From positions 2,170,001 through 2,234,000 of the forward strand of contig CM073193.1 of assembly GCA_037042915.1 (NCBI GenBank): DNA of 64,000 nt. Direction: 5' to 3'. How positions within the stretch are numbered: the first letter of the stretch is position 1; each line of letters begins with the position of its first letter. The translations under genes were made by a program, and so were the position numbers. This DNA comes from Auricularia sp. M13. Its lineage: Eukaryota; Basidiomycota; Agaricomycetes; Auriculariales; Auriculariaceae. Shown here in pieces: positions 31,001 to 43,728 of this stretch. The notes beneath the pieces were generated by a model. It was given only the letters and a program-made list of their open reading frames with translations. It ran no database searches and was not told the origin of the DNA.

Positions 31001-32028
31001 GCGCTCGTCTGCAAGCGGGGGGATGACGCGTCAAGAGCTCATCGCTGCGCAGCGGGAGGCATCGCGCGCGAACCAGCGCGCCATCATCTCTGCCCAATCG
31101 AACTCGGAACGCGGTGTCGACGTCGTCCTGCCGAATCGTGCGCTGCTGCGTAGCTCGCGCCTCGGGCCTAGCACCGGCGCGGCGGTGCGGTACTCGTATA
31201 TCGAGCCAGACGGAGAGACGTACGACATCGGCGAGATTCTCGAATCGGAGTGGAGAGGCGAGACTGGCGCGCATGGCCGGGACGACCTGCTCAAGGGCGC
31301 CGTCGCACAATCGCGCGATGGGCTGATCAACCGCGTTATCAACAAGATCAAGGACGGCAAGCTCGTGCCGTCCAGTGCGTCCACGACCGATGGCATGTTC
31401 CCGCACCAGACCCCGCCGGAAAGCGAGAATTCGCTCGCAGAGTCGTCCGAGCCGTCGCAGACGTCGCTATATTCGTCGGGCTCGGAGCCTGCGCAGTTGG
31501 GCCAGGGTTCGAGCAGCAAGGCGAGCCGCTCTACCACCCCGACGTCAGATGGTCGCTCAACCATTCGACACAAACACCAGCCGTCCGTCGCGTCCGCCGA
31601 GTCTGCTCACTCATCGTCATATGAATCATCCGGCCCGTCGACACCCGCGACGACTGTCCTTACCTCCACCACCACTCACACGCCGGCTTCGCTTCCGAAT
31701 CGGCGTCCGACTCCTCTTGTCCTGCGCGAGACAGACTTTGGTGTGAGCCGCATGGTCGCGCGCATCGAACTCGTCGCCGCCGCCGGTAAGCGGAGCAAGC
31801 CCCGCATTCGCGACGCACGAGAGGATTTGGATGCTGCGTTATTCGGGACTCAGATTGACCTCAACGAGTTGCACCCGGATTTGCGCGACGTGTACAAGGA
31901 CACATTCCGACAGTTGGACGAAATGGACCTGGTGCGTTGCATGCTTCTGCTTTGCTTACTGAGCGTCTGTCTGACGATGCCGCTTCCAGAAATTGGACCA
32001 ACTCCTGCAGTCTGCCATACGATCATAA
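28051..32028 (+). CDS. SH3 and Ras-association domain polarity protein, Tea4/Bud14-like
   Basis: Exons about 28051-28467, 28542-30648, 30712-31931 and 31990-32028. The SH3 domain (LVYAIRTFAATVEGQANVFK ... SYWWLVQVLKTSEIGYIPAE) is followed by ETPFERLARLNKHRN, which is characteristic of the Tea4/Bud14 group of cell-polarity and PP1-adaptor proteins. Next come an acidic stretch, a glutamine run (28855-28920), a basic Ser/Pro linker and two ubiquitin-like folds that resemble Ras-association domains. The first is at about 29760-30170 (ELNVMRVFAGDDIRGEATFK). The second is at about 30330-30830 (VLLLPKNATVAEAIELGLDR) and spans the third exon border. The C-terminus ends DLKLDQLLQSAIRS after the last intron. 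The start is uncertain: an ATG at 28051 is used, but an upstream exon may exist because an AG acceptor overlaps it. Probable role: cortical polarity and morphogenesis. Confidence 0.8.
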
Positions 32029-32494
32029 ACTTATGCACAGTTGTCGCAGCGCGCGACTATGCTCCATCTCGGGTTTTGTGGGCTTGCATATCCACGCTCA
32101 TTCACGTTTCATCCTTTCGTTCGTCATTATCATGGTCCTATCCTACAGCGACGCCATAACGCCCCGGCTCTACTTCACCTCTTCTTCCTTGTTGACTTGA
32201 ACTGTCGCTTTGCATCACGCTGTCCCCCATATCGCTCTCGTCGCATCCCCAATCCTTGCATTATCATAACACATCTGCTCAACCGCCCACTGTGTGGAAC
32301 TTTAATGCACACTTGTACCATAAACATTGGCATTGATTGGCCCTTCGAACGCACGAAACGCAAAGGTTTTTATCCTGAGCGCAGAGCCCGCCAAAGTGTA
32401 TTGCGCTTACTACCACCCTCCGGAAATTATTGTGCTATATGTACATTGCGTGGGATGAGTCATGCTAAGCGTCGTTAGAAACATGAAATGCAGT
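32029..32494. other. Convergent spacer
   Basis: This holds the 3' ends of the SH3/RA gene and the ATPase gene. No ORF with support was seen. Confidence 0.5.
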
Positions 32495-35400
32495 TCATGG
32501 CGTAGGAAGGTGTTCGCCGTCGACGGGTGGCTCCTCGAAGAGGTGCAATTGCCGCTTCGTGAGCTTCCACAGCTCTATCAAGAGCAGGAAGAGCGGGAGA
32601 CCGACAAGCGGGAGCGCCCACTCCCAAGTGATGCGCTTGTGCTTGAAGACCTTGGTGTTGAGGCCGGAGATGAAGACCACGGGGAAGACGCTTAGCGCGC
32701 CTATGATGACGGAGAAGAAGAGGAACTTGTTGACCCATATGTCGCGGAAGAAGGGGAACCGCGAGGTCGATGCAGGATTGAGGCGGAAGATGGAGCGGCG
32801 GATCGACTTGAGCTCCCAGGCGACGAAGAGGAGAAGCCACGTCGTCTGGACGTAGCACGCGGCGCGGGCGCGGAAGACTGCGTCGCACGAGTCGTTGTAG
32901 GACGCGTTACAGTCGTGCCCGAGGTTGCCGCCGCCGCTGCCCCAAACGATAATGACGAATGTGACAAGACAGAGCGCACCCATGAACAGACCGTACAGTA
33001 CGAGGTCGATGATGACCTCCCAACTGAACATAGCGCCAGATGGGCGACGTCGCATGATGTCCGGCTGCGCCTTCTCGAGTCCGAGACCGAACGCAGGGAA
33101 GCCGGTGATGGTGTTGATCAAGAGCACTTGGAGAGGCGCGAGGGGGAAGACGGAGAATCCATCCCTGTCACGGAAAGCGAGACCAATGACAAGCAGAATG
33201 ACTTCGCCGACATTACCGATCATGAGATGTAGCAAGAACTTCTGAATGTTGTCGAACATGCGCCTCCCCTCCTCGACGGCAGCAACGATGCTGGAGAAGT
33301 TGTCGTCGGTCAGGACAATGTCGGACGCTGACTTGGCGACGTCGCTGCCCCCAAGACCCATAGCGATGCCGACGTCTGCCTTCTTGAGTGAAGGAGAATC
33401 GTTGACTGCAAATTCGATTAGCCTATGGCCCAAGAGACAATGACAACAAAAGGACTTACCCCCGTCTCCCGTCATGGCACAGTACTTGTTGCGACGATGG
33501 AGCGCATTGATCATCTTGACCTTGGTCTGCGGTGCACAGCGAGCAATGACGAGAGGGAGAGATGGGAGGAGATCGATCTCGTCGTCCGTCATGCCATCGA
33601 ACTGCTGCGCCGTCTTGACCATAGTGCTCTCCAGCTCCTTGGGGAGCTTCATGGGAATGATTCCCACCTCGCGCGCGATGGCAGACGCGGTCGCAGGGTG
33701 GTCACCAGTGAGCATGTGGACGGAGATCCCGGCGGCCCTGCACTCCCTCACCGCGCCTGCCGTTTCCGCGCGAGGGGGGTCGTAGATCGCTGCAAGACCG
33801 ACAAAGGTCAGGTCGGCCTCAATCTGCTCACGTTCTTTATTCTCCCACTCCGCGAGATTGCCTTCCAGACGGCGATATGCTACGCACAGAACACGCTAGA
33901 GCAACTTGAGCTCGATAGACTCAGTTGTGAACGATAACGTACCAGGCCCTGGCTCGCAAGCTCTTGCATATTGTTGAGGATGACCTCCTTGTCCTCGCCG
34001 GTCATGGGACGCGAATGTGTGCCGTAACCGAAGTCAGTGCACAAGTCAAGCAGTCGCTCAACCGCACCCTTCGCAAAGACGTGGAGTCCGTCGGTCTTGG
34101 GCTCAGAGTATACGACGGACATGCGCTTGCAGTCGCTATCGAAAGGAAACTCGAGATGCTGACGCCAGCCAGCATTTAGCCACTGGCGCTTCCCGGCGTG
34201 GAAGCGATGTGCGAAAACCTGGAGCGCGATTTCGGTGGGCTCGCCGGTGACAAGGTACTTGCACTCGCTCTCGCTGTACAGCACCTTCGCCACGTTGCAC
34301 ATCGAGATGGCCCAGAGAAAGGCGCGGAGTTCGGGGGAAACATGGGAAACATCGAATGGTTGCTTGTCGACGTCTGCCGGCAGAGGCGAAACGAGGGGAG
34401 GAGTTCCGCCGTCCCACGCCACACGGCCGACTGTCGGGTCAGATGCGTCGCCATAATCAAGGACAGAAAGGGACCCGGAATGGGGAAGCCAGACTTTGCG
34501 CGTAATCATCTTTCCCTGCGTGAGGGTGCCTAAGGGACGTTCAGATAAACGCTTGGCTGGACTGTAATCACGAACCTGTCTTGTCAGAACAGATGCTGTC
34601 TACACCTCCGAGCGCTTCCAATGCGTCCAACTTGCGGACGATCACTTTGCGCCGGACCATGGTCTTCATGCCAACGGCCATGGTAATAGTTAAAACCGCA
34701 ATGAGCGACTCGGGAATAATACTGATACCTAAAATGACATGAGATTTTCGTGCTCGTTTATAAAATGAGCAGATGGATTACCGAGGGCGATGGCATAGAT
34801 GACAACCTCATGGGACAGGCGGAACTTGTTAACGCCGAATACGACGATGGCCAAGAGTACCGCAACGCCGAGAAGAATGAATGCAAGTTTTGAAAGCTTC
34901 TTCTGTAAGGGGGTGCCTGTTCTGAGGTTTAAGTACCAATAACTGGCAACACTTCAAAAAACGCACCGACGGTGACTCCAAGAATCGCGCCGATGACATC
35001 CCAGATTCTCCATGCCATTCCGCGAAAAGGTTGCAGCTTCCCTCCCTTACGACTTAGCGAGCGGTTGGGTTTGCGTTGTCCGCCTTTTATCTGCTTGGCT
35101 ATCTCGCCCACGGCGGTCGACATGCCGGTGTAGATGATGACGCCCCGAGCGCGGCCTTTCACTATAGTAGACGAGGCGAAACTACAAAAGTAATCAGAAA
35201 CTTTGCAGCTGTTTCAGAAGGCGTAACTCACGCAATGTTGGTACGGTCGCCCAGTGGTACATCGGGGGCGTCGAGGATTTCATCTGCGTCCTTGAAAACT
35301 GGTACAGACTCGCCGGTCAAGAGCATTTCATCCGCCTGAAGGTTCATCGTTTCGAGTAGGCGAATGTCGGCCGGAACGACATCTCCAACGACAAGCTCAA

Positions 35401-36038
35401 CGATATCTCCGGGGACGGCTTCGGCGTTAGGAATGTGGTGAAACTGGCCGCGGCGCAGAACGGCTGCGGTCGGGCTAGACATGCTACGGAGACTTTCCAT
35501 CGTCTGCTCCCTGTGCGAAGTTAGCTGAGAACGGGAATAGGAACGAAGCCATGGCGTACGCTCTGTATTCTTGCATAAATCCACTGCAGTGAAAGTGTCA
35601 TTGTAGTGTCAACGATTGAAGATGGGAGACGTACATTGTAATGTTGATAAAGATGACGGCGAGTATAACGCCGCCCTCCACATAGTCATGCACGCCAAAA
35701 GACAACGACATGGCGAGAACGAGAACTATTGTCATCGCGTTTGCTACCTGCTTGAGCAGGACCTGCGAAAAGGACGTGAGTATCTTCGCCGCCAATTGGA
35801 ACAGGATCTCGCGTCGATTGCGAACCTTCCAAGCTTGGACGCCTCCTCCGCCATCCAATTCATTCCTGCCATACTGTAGGAACCTCTTCTTTGATTCCTC
35901 CTCGGAAAGGCCGTGGTCGCCGTCCGTGCCGAGTTCACGAACGACATCTTCGCCTGCGAGCATGTGCGGGGGCCGCGAGTAGGAAGGCACGTTGCCTTCC
36001 TGAGTAGCCGAAGCACCTCGTGGTTTCTCGTTGGTCAT
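32495..36038 (-). CDS. ENA1: ENA-type P-type cation ATPase (Na+/K+ efflux)
   Basis: P-type IID ATPases export sodium or potassium across the plasma membrane (some act on the ER). Starting at MTNEKPRGASATQEGNVPSY (36038), the sequence shows the cation-ATPase N-domain (GLSEEESKKRFLQYGRNELD) and the first membrane hairpin (IVLVLAMSLSFGVHDYVEGG). It also has an actuator domain with LLTGES, and the phosphorylation motif SDKTGTLTQGKM split by an intron near 34550. The hinge motifs MLTGDHPATASAIAREVGI and GDGVNDSPSLKKADVGIAMG (split near 33460) are followed by a multi-span C-terminal domain ending at LFEEPPVDGEHLPTP. These features and the total length match fungal ENA proteins. About nine introns are present, all GT-AG where checked. 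It is probably regulated by salt or alkaline pH in analogy to yeast, but nothing in the sequence shows this. Confidence 0.9.
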
Positions 36039-37546
36039 AATTGTGAGTCGTGTAAGTCAGGGAGGAGAAAGTTCTCGCGTGCGCAACTCGGCCGGCGGGC
36101 CTTTATAAAGGGTACCCGTCATTGCGTGGCTCATCGACATAGCGCCAAGACCGAGTTCCAAGAAACCCAAGACAAAATCCCAAGCCTCGTATTCGCTCTG
36201 ACCAGTGCATAAACGATGTCGGCAGCTGAAACCCCGGCAATCCCAAAGCGCTTGGCTTTGGCAGGCACGTCATGCGCCGCACGATAAGATACGTGCAAGG
36301 CAATCCGTGCTGCAAATCCGGTGCCGGCATGCCGTGCACTACACTCCCGGTGTGCGAGTGCTCGCGACGTCGAGCACTCCTAAATACGGAGCATGGGCAA
36401 CAGGCATATCGAGTAGCGAGAAATAGGAGCGCTCGAAACGTCAGGCATCGGGATCATGGCTTTCCGATTACTTACAGCGCCAGACTTGGCATCTTGGCGC
36501 TGTGTAGCGACACCGTGACTGTGCAGCAGGGCCGGGGAATGTTCAGGAAGGCCGAGAGTTCTCCATGCTGACAGACGCAAGATATATGTGGTCCCCTTTG
36601 CTGGGCACGCTGATGAAGACAGTGCTGTACCTCGACGACTTCAGGGGGCCTGGTGGGCCCGTGACTGGCCAGAGCTGAGCTTCATCGAGTTACAGTATCG
36701 TTTCATGCTCTGGAGATTGTCTCTTGGCACTCTGGACGTAGGGTCATTACGGGGAAGAGGCGCTTCCAGAAGATTCGAGTTCGGCACGATATTGCATGAA
36801 AGGAGGGTTGAAACTGCATGGGAGCCGCTGGACCATTATCACGCAAAGCAAAAGAATTAAGTTCAATTCCAGTCAGGTAGGAAAGCTGCTGACACGGGAA
36901 CTCTCCCAGAGCACGACAACAGCATTTAAAACCAGGCGACGCAGAGGGCCTGCCGAAGATCATGCACCGTGCCGACGCCTTGGTGAAATATATCACCAAA
37001 ATGTAAAATATCGCAGACAGTTGAACCTGTAGCCTCCTCATCAAAAGATTCCATCCCGGTTCCAGAGGCAGGTTGGAAGTCAAAAGGCTGGGTGGCAGTG
37101 AATTTTGCGGTCTGCGAGGGAACGCACAAGTACCAGACAAGATCGGAGAGAGCGCAAGACAAAGAGCAGACACCACTATCCGTAGATCAACATCCGCAGT
37201 GCAGTCCGTGGGTAACATTCGCCATGCAAGAAGGAACACGTCTGCACGCGACGCGTTCAAGACGCGTAAGTCGCGCAGAATAAACCATGAGTAGGAGCGC
37301 GTAGCAAAGGGCGAATTGCTGCGACCACAGGAGCAGGATGTGAAGTCAACAGCGGGAGCCACAGTAAAGGCAGGTCGTAGGTGTGTACGTCGAAGATTTG
37401 CGTGGGTACCATCGGACTTTGTTTTCTCAGCACCCGGCTGCTCAGGTCGTGACCAATGAATACGGGAAAGACACGACAGCCAGAGCAGATATAAGAGCAA
37501 AATGCGAATAATATGTCCATTGAGTGACAGCTAATCAACAACCAGA
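36039..37546. other. 1.5-kb spacer without a supported gene
   Basis: The ATPase promoter is at the left (TTTATAAAG near 36104 on the plus strand, about 65 bp upstream of the start). A 265-codon minus-strand frame (36703-37500) is open but Cys/Leu/Arg-rich, has no homology or splice structure known to me, and is not called. Nothing else was identified. Confidence 0.45.
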
Positions 37547-40500
37547 CTAGTCCTCGTGATCCTCAGCAGCGTCAGGCGCCGGCGCCGGCGCCGCTGGCAC
37601 ATGAGGACCCTGTACAGGCGGGTCGACGCCCTTGTCGTCCTTCGGAAGCGGCTCTTCCTCCTCCTGGTCCTTCTCGCTACCCTTTTTCTGCTCGTTCACG
37701 ACGTCCTTCGCAGCCTGGATGACCTTCTTCTCGGCCGGCGGCGACGGAGCCTGCTGCTGCTGCTGCTGCTGCTGGACGACGACGCCGGAGCTCTGCGCCT
37801 TGGGCTCTTCCTTAGCAGCAAAGACGTCGTGGCCGGGCTCGACAACCGGCTTCACGTCGGGCGACTCGGCTTCCTTATTCGCCTTCGCCTCGTCGTGGAC
37901 TACCATCGCGGGCCTGCCCTCACCCGGCCCGCCGATGGTCACTTGGCCCGCCGGCTTCACAGGCGTAGGCACACCCGAGGCATAATGCGAGTACTCCTCC
38001 GGGTACTCTTGGCTACGAAAACACGCTCAGTGTCTAGATCACGCAAGATGTGAAGGAATGTGTAGCTACCATGCAAAGTCCCAGGTCCTGAGCAACTTCG
38101 CGCGTTGGCAGCTTGAGCGTGTCCACTGCAGGCCATACGCGAGCGGGCTGTAGTAGTAGAAGTTCAGGATGGCGATGATGAGCAGCACCGCTGCAATCTG
38201 CAGGCGAATGCGCGGGCGCAGCATTGTCGTCAGTAGGTCGAGCACGCTGCAGGCCAGAAGGATGGCGAAATAAAGAGCGGGGAAGTAGTGGTGCAGGAAG
38301 AGCTGGCGGTCCATGAGGAAGAAGGGGAAGTAGTGCAGGAACCAGCCCATGACGAGGAAGCCGCACAGCTGGTCGTACTTGTTGACCATCGCTGCAGAAC
38401 CGTCAGCAACGGTCGAGGGAGAACAGCGCGGATGGCAGACGTACTGTTGTTGAAGTCCTGATAGCCACGCTTTTGGCGGAGGATCAAGAATCCGCGCACG
38501 GCGGCGTATGCAAGAATGGACGCTGTGCTCAGCCACCAGACGAAGGGGTTTCCGATCAGGTATATTTGCTTGTGCTCGCGCATCCAGAAGTTCTGCTTGT
38601 CGTTAGCAATGATCTAGGTATCCTGGTAAATCGACGTACAATGCCACGGAGAAGACGCGGCCATGAACTGGGGCGCGAGTCGAATGTGTGCCTATCCGTC
38701 AAACCGGCATTCGTCGTCCACATCACGGACTGCAACTCCAAGAACTTGCGCAAGAAGCCAGGGACCTTGTAGTTGACCTTGTCGGCGCTCGCGGGCACTA
38801 CGTGGTTCTGTTCAGCCACACGCAAAGGGTAGCGGGAAAAATTCAGCGCTCACACAGGTCGTTTGTGTTGGTCTCGATGAACCAGATCGAGTTGTCGCGG
38901 ATGGCGTTCTTGTTGCAAGTGACCTCCTGCTGCTCGAACGCCCAGTCGGGGAGCTTGACTTTGTGCGAGAAGAGATAGCATCCCTGCAGCTGGTGGCGCA
39001 GCCGGAAGTACGTCCTAAGCGTGCGCACGCGGCGCGAGCTCTGCGAGTCGCTGCTGTCGCCGCGTTCGATCTCCACGACCCAGTTGTCGTTCCCGTCGCC
39101 GCGGAAGCCCTTGTAGCCGTACGCGGAAACCTCATTCTGGAAGTCGACCTCGGAGATGGGCGGCCGGACGTCGTGCGAGTGCAGGTGCTTGTCCGTCGTG
39201 ACGTGCTCGAGCCGGATGACGGAGCCATGCACGAGGTACTCGAGCGGCTGCGTCTTCCAGTCCAGCTCTGGCTCGCCGTCCTTCACGACGTGCTTGATGC
39301 GCCAAATATTGTTCGAGTCGCGGTGCGGGTACAACGTGACCTGTTGCTCTATTCGTGGCATTAGGCACCGAACCTGCGCGGCTAAAACGCGGGCACTCAC
39401 GCTTGCTACCCGTGGGGTACGCGTGGTCGTGCGAGTGCAGGTACCCGCCCTGGGTGTTCCAGTGGCGGATGGTGACGTGCGAGCCGTACGCGACGTCCGC
39501 GTAGGTGTCCTGCATGCCCTTCCCGCCCAGGCTGTGCTGGAACTCGGAGCTCATGAAGCCATCGCCCTCGCCCGAGTTCTGCAGGATGGCAAAGTGGATC
39601 CAGAACATGAACATGTAGAAGAGCACCGGGACCGCGATGAGGCAGATCGCGCGCGCCATGAAGTGTTTAAACCACATCCGCGGCGTCACGCGCAGGTCGC
39701 CGAGCAGGAGCCAGAGCTGCTTGATGGTGCTCATTCCCACGGTGGCCACCGTGAAGAAGCCGACCCATTTGCAGCTGGAGACTGCGCCGAGCGAGAGACC
39801 GGTGAGCGTCAGCCACGCCCACCACTCGTCCGTGAACGGCCGGTTTTTGTCTTCGTTGCAGAATGTGACCCAAAAGAATACCGTGAGGCCCGTGAAAAAG
39901 AGCAGCGGCGAATCGAGCAGGATATGACGGGACTGGGTGATGAGGCCGTTTTCGAAAGTGATGAAGAGCGAAGCAACGAGAGCGGTAGTAGCACGACATT
40001 CGAGTGCGCGCATTGTCATGTAGGAGAGCGGTACGAGCGCAATGCCCATGATGGCAGGGAGCATACGCATAGCGACATAGGGCACGGTGTTGTCATATGG
40101 TCTTCAGTCAACGGTCAATATTTTCCCAGAAAGTTTCTGCAATGCGCGGCTTACTTGCCAATTTCTTTGAAGTCAAAGTGACCGTCGTATCCGAATACGA
40201 AACCAGCGAGAGTAATAAGGAGTTTGGCGAGCGGTGGGTGAACGTCTACGAAATATTGCGTCTTGATGTAACGGCTGGCAAATTTGCCAAAATGTACCTC
40301 GTCAAAGCTTCGAGATATTAGGCATTTATTATTAAGAAGTAATGCGACTTACACGACGCTGGCTGGGCTCGATATTCGGAATGTGCGAACGAGTGCTGCC
40401 AGCAGGGTGATTCCTATGAGCAATTTCCATTCTGCGTCTGCTAGTCCTAGTGGCCCAGCGCCAGAGCTATGGTGTTTCCGGGATGATAGTACCCCTTTGG

Positions 40501-40627
40501 GGTCGTGCAAGGCTGCTGCACGCCGTTCGTCGGCGTCTAGGTGGTCCCGTGGATGTCTGGTCGGCGCGCTGAACGGCGAGGAATGACTTGGCCCAGGAGA
40601 AGGTGCTCTTCGTGCTCTAAAAGCCAT
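37547..40627 (-). CDS. PMT1: Protein O-mannosyltransferase, Pmt1-type (GT39), with long Gln-rich acidic tail
   Basis: PMTs transfer mannose from dolichyl-phosphate mannose to Ser/Thr of secretory proteins in the ER. The start MAFRARRAPSPGPSHSSPFS is followed by the first membrane segment and the catalytic loop FDEVHFGKFASRYIKTQYFVDVHPP (codons 40130-40310, with the Asp-Glu pair). After further membrane spans come the MIR motifs: GGYLHSHDHAYPTGS, LHSHDVRPPISEVDF and GYKGFRGDGNDNWVVEIE, closest to the Pmt1 subgroup. The C-terminal membrane region (YLIGNPFVWWLSTASILAYA, FPFFLMDRQLFLHHYFPALY) is conserved. The last about 140 residues are unusual: a low-complexity tail with eight consecutive Gln (CTG/CAG run near 37750), many Lys/Glu and Pro/Ala. 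At least seven introns. The tail could be a lineage-specific addition. Confidence 0.9.
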
Positions 40628-41169
40628 TTAGGTATATGAACGCCAGGGGTGAGCGCCCCGGACAGTGGAAACACGTATGAGCGGGAGGACAGGAGACAAA
40701 CGGACTTTGCGGAGAAAAGAATGATCGGCAGGTCGGTAACACCACTGCCGCAGTACGCTGCGAGCTCATAATTATTAGAATAATAATACACGCTCATGGT
40801 CATGGTCAATTCCTTGTCATAACGTGTAGAAATCAAGCCCATGTTGCCTTCTTAACTATCCCTCAGGCACAAAACACCTCACTAATCAAGGAAGAATTAA
40901 ACAGTCAGCCCATGAAACATGACTACTGTATGTCCACCTACAACATGGTATCCATGAAGTGTAGAGCGGGACCCACAGAGCCCACATAAAACTGTGATAT
41001 CTATTCAGTGACTCGGTCTACAAGGTCACATGTGTCCTTTATGCATCATAAAGGCAAGCTGTGATGAGCGTTAGAAGCTTTGGGACACATAGGAAGAGCA
41101 GGTTTTATGATCTAAAAATAGTGTGTATGTATAAATGTGTGCAGAATTGAGTTAGTAGTAGGTGATTCA
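40628..41169. other. Spacer between PMT1 promoter and MYND gene 3' end
   Basis: AT-richer than the flanks, with only short frames. It holds the PMT1 upstream region. No element was recognised. Confidence 0.45.
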
Positions 41170-43076
41170 TTAGAATTCACACTTTTCGAGCAGGCCCTGC
41201 CAACCACAGACCGTCTCGTGTTCCTCCTTGTCTCTGCCAAACCCATTCAGTATACTGCAAGGCACAGCGGACGTTTGGATAGCATCGGGAGGCACTCACT
41301 TTTCGCGGCATTGCTCCCCACAATACCTCGCCTTCTTGCACGTCCCACATTCAGCGCCATCGACGACGTCCTTCTCGCACCCGCGGCGGTTGCATTCGCC
41401 CTCCTTGCGACAGGTGAATTGCAATTTCGCGAGCAACTGCCAGGCCATTTGGTCCCATCCATGGGCTTGTCTGAATTCAATGCCGCTACCCCTCGGCGCG
41501 TGTGGCCGGGAACCCATCTGCTGGAGGATGAGGTCCTTCCGGCAGAGCTTCCCGATGATCACGGCGCGTGGGAACTGGCGGGACATGACGGCCTTCAGTG
41601 CGGGTGTGCCCGCCTGGACCACTTCGTCCATGATCATGAATATTCGCACGAGGAACACTCAGGGAAGATAGTGTTAGTATGAGACGGGGCATGTGACGAG
41701 GGACAGCTCACTCGACACGCCGGGCTGCATGACGATCGTTGGGGCGCGCTCGTCCAGCACGTCCCAGAAGCCGGCCTCGGTCCACAGCCGGATGAGCGGC
41801 TCGCGTTCGCGCGGAGCGTCCTTCGAGAGCGAGCCGAGGGTGTTGGCCATGCACCCCAACACTCCTTGCCACCCGAATTTCTTCATCGGATCCGCTTTGA
41901 CAGCCGTCCTCCGTATGGGATCGAAGAAGGCCTCCCAGAGCGGCTGCGACTGCTGCATCGCCAGGGCAACCTCGCGTCCGCACTCGTCGTCCTCCTCCAT
42001 CCCCGCCAGAACGAGCATCAAGAAGTTCGGGACGAGTTCAGCGGTATCAGTGTCCTCGGATCGTGCTGTTTTAGCGACCGCGGCTACAAACGCTTTCCCG
42101 TGAGCCGTGGGGGTGAACGTGCTCGGCGGGGAACAGCCGAGGTAGACTCGTTCCAATATTTTGTGGAGGGGCGGTATCGGATGCGTTGACACGTATTCCA
42201 TCGTTTTGGGGTGCACGGGGAACATGAGATTCTGGAGGGTGTGCATCGTATCCCAGGAGTCAGATCCGCCCGTGGCGTGTGCCCACGCGCGCGCAATGAC
42301 CGGAATGGTGTAGTCTTCTTGGTCGTATATTATCCTGCTAGCATCAGCCATAAAGCCTGTCATTGAAGTGACGGGAAAGCGTACGGTAGGAAAGAGGGAT
42401 CGACGACGGAGAGGTCGCGAACGATGCGCGCCACAGCGCCGCGCTCAACCTGGTGTATTTTGTTGTCATCCTCCTGCGAAAGAGTGTTGGCTGGTTCGTC
42501 CCAAATCTAAGATTTTCATTAGTTTTCCCGCACAAGTTACAATGCAGAAACGAGAAAACTCACACGCTGCATCATTTCTTTCCATTTTCGCTTGAGTGTC
42601 GTTAGGAACTTCCTATCGGCGGCAGAGTGTTTATCGTGGGACATCAGCCGCAAAGCGCCGCCCAGGGCATGCAAGGGCTCATGATACAGCGAAGGCAGGC
42701 CTCGTGCCGCAGCTACAAGATCCTCCTTCGATATGCCCTCCGCTACGAAGTCCTCGGGCACGCCCATTTTGCCAATACGCACGAGGCCGCAGAGCGCTTG
42801 CACAACGCCCGCGTCGACGAGGCTCTTCCAGGCCGGGTGCACCTTGCGACTCGTCTTGTCGCCGCCCCGTGCGATGCCGCAGGCTATGGTGCGCACAGCG
42901 ATGAGCGCTGGAATGATGTCCGCCACGGTGTCGCCCTGTGGCGTGCGCTCTGTGGGGCCGAGCTTCAGGACGGCGACAGCGCGCGCAGGCCGTGTTTCGG
43001 CCAGACGCTGCCATTTATCGACCTGCTCCTCGGTGCAGGCCTGGAGAATGACCTTAGGCTTCTGCTCGTCGCCCAT
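41170..43076 (-). CDS. MYND-type zinc-finger protein
   Basis: The start MGDEQKPKVILQACTEEQVD (43076) opens a helical, HEAT/armadillo-like region (VVQALCGLVRIGKMGVPEDF, LHKILERVYLGCSPPSTF, WDVLDERAPTIVMQPGVSS). It continues over several exons to a C-terminal MYND finger: CNRRGCEKD, CGTCKKARYCGEQCRE, and, after a last 46-nt intron, HETVCGW. The Cys/His spacing ends in the H-x3-C expected of the domain. MYND fingers bind short proline-rich peptides. Many Agaricomycetes have large families of such solo-MYND proteins of unknown function. Four introns were traced. The stop at 41170 comes from the frame that supplies the final His and Cys. Confidence 0.8.
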
Positions 43077-43728
43077 GACAGAAATTGAGTTGAGAGTGGC
43101 GTTGGGCGCTACCCGACGGCAAAAGCCTGTTGAACAAAATCCCGCAGTCAAGTGATCATCCGGACTTAGCGATTCTAAGCTCGTTACTTATCTTGCCCTT
43201 ATCACTGTCAACACTCACTGCCTCTAAGAGAGCTGCGGACGGATTGGTGTTGTCATCGCGATGCATGAGCGCATGGACTTGCCTGGTTGGCAACCTGACG
43301 TCGTCCTGGGTCCACGTCGACTGCAAAGGATGTGCGCGCCCTTTGGGAACATCACAAGGCGGGCAACGCCAGCACATTGACATGGCCTCTCTCCCCACGG
43401 ACCGATCGACGCCATTATCCCCCGGCCCCCGCATGTGCTGGAAGACTGGAAGCCTTGCAATGTGACGACTTCCCAACGCGTCGCTGCGCGGTGCCCGACC
43501 TAATCACATGATCTCGCCCGCGCCTTCTGCAGTTCTCGTGCGCGAGGAATCCCACGGCCATCACCCGTTGCACTCCAATGTGATCCAAGCTGTCAGCCAG
43601 TCAAGCCCGCTGACCCAGTCAGAACAAGTATATATATGTGTGCGAACTGGCGTGGCTGACCCACTCCCGTTGCTTTCCTGTGCATCTCTTTCCTCCCTCC
43701 CTTTACCTTTCCTTTCCCAGTCCATACT
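43077..43728. promoter_or_regulatory. Divergent promoter region MYND gene / GH128 gene
   Basis: TATATATA at 43629-43636 lies about 95 bp upstream of the GH128 ATG and is followed by a CT-rich tract (43680-43720), a common fungal initiator layout. No ORF with support lies in the remaining 500 bp, although short open frames exist. Confidence 0.45.

Noticed and set aside
36703-37500. 265-codon open frame on the minus strand
   Set aside because: Composition is Cys/Leu/Arg-rich without domain pattern, no splice structure or paralogue was seen, and it lies in an otherwise empty spacer. Length alone is not enough in GC-rich DNA.
39156-40181. 341-codon plus-strand frame
   Set aside because: It is the antisense shadow of PMT1; the minus strand encodes conserved MIR and catalytic motifs.
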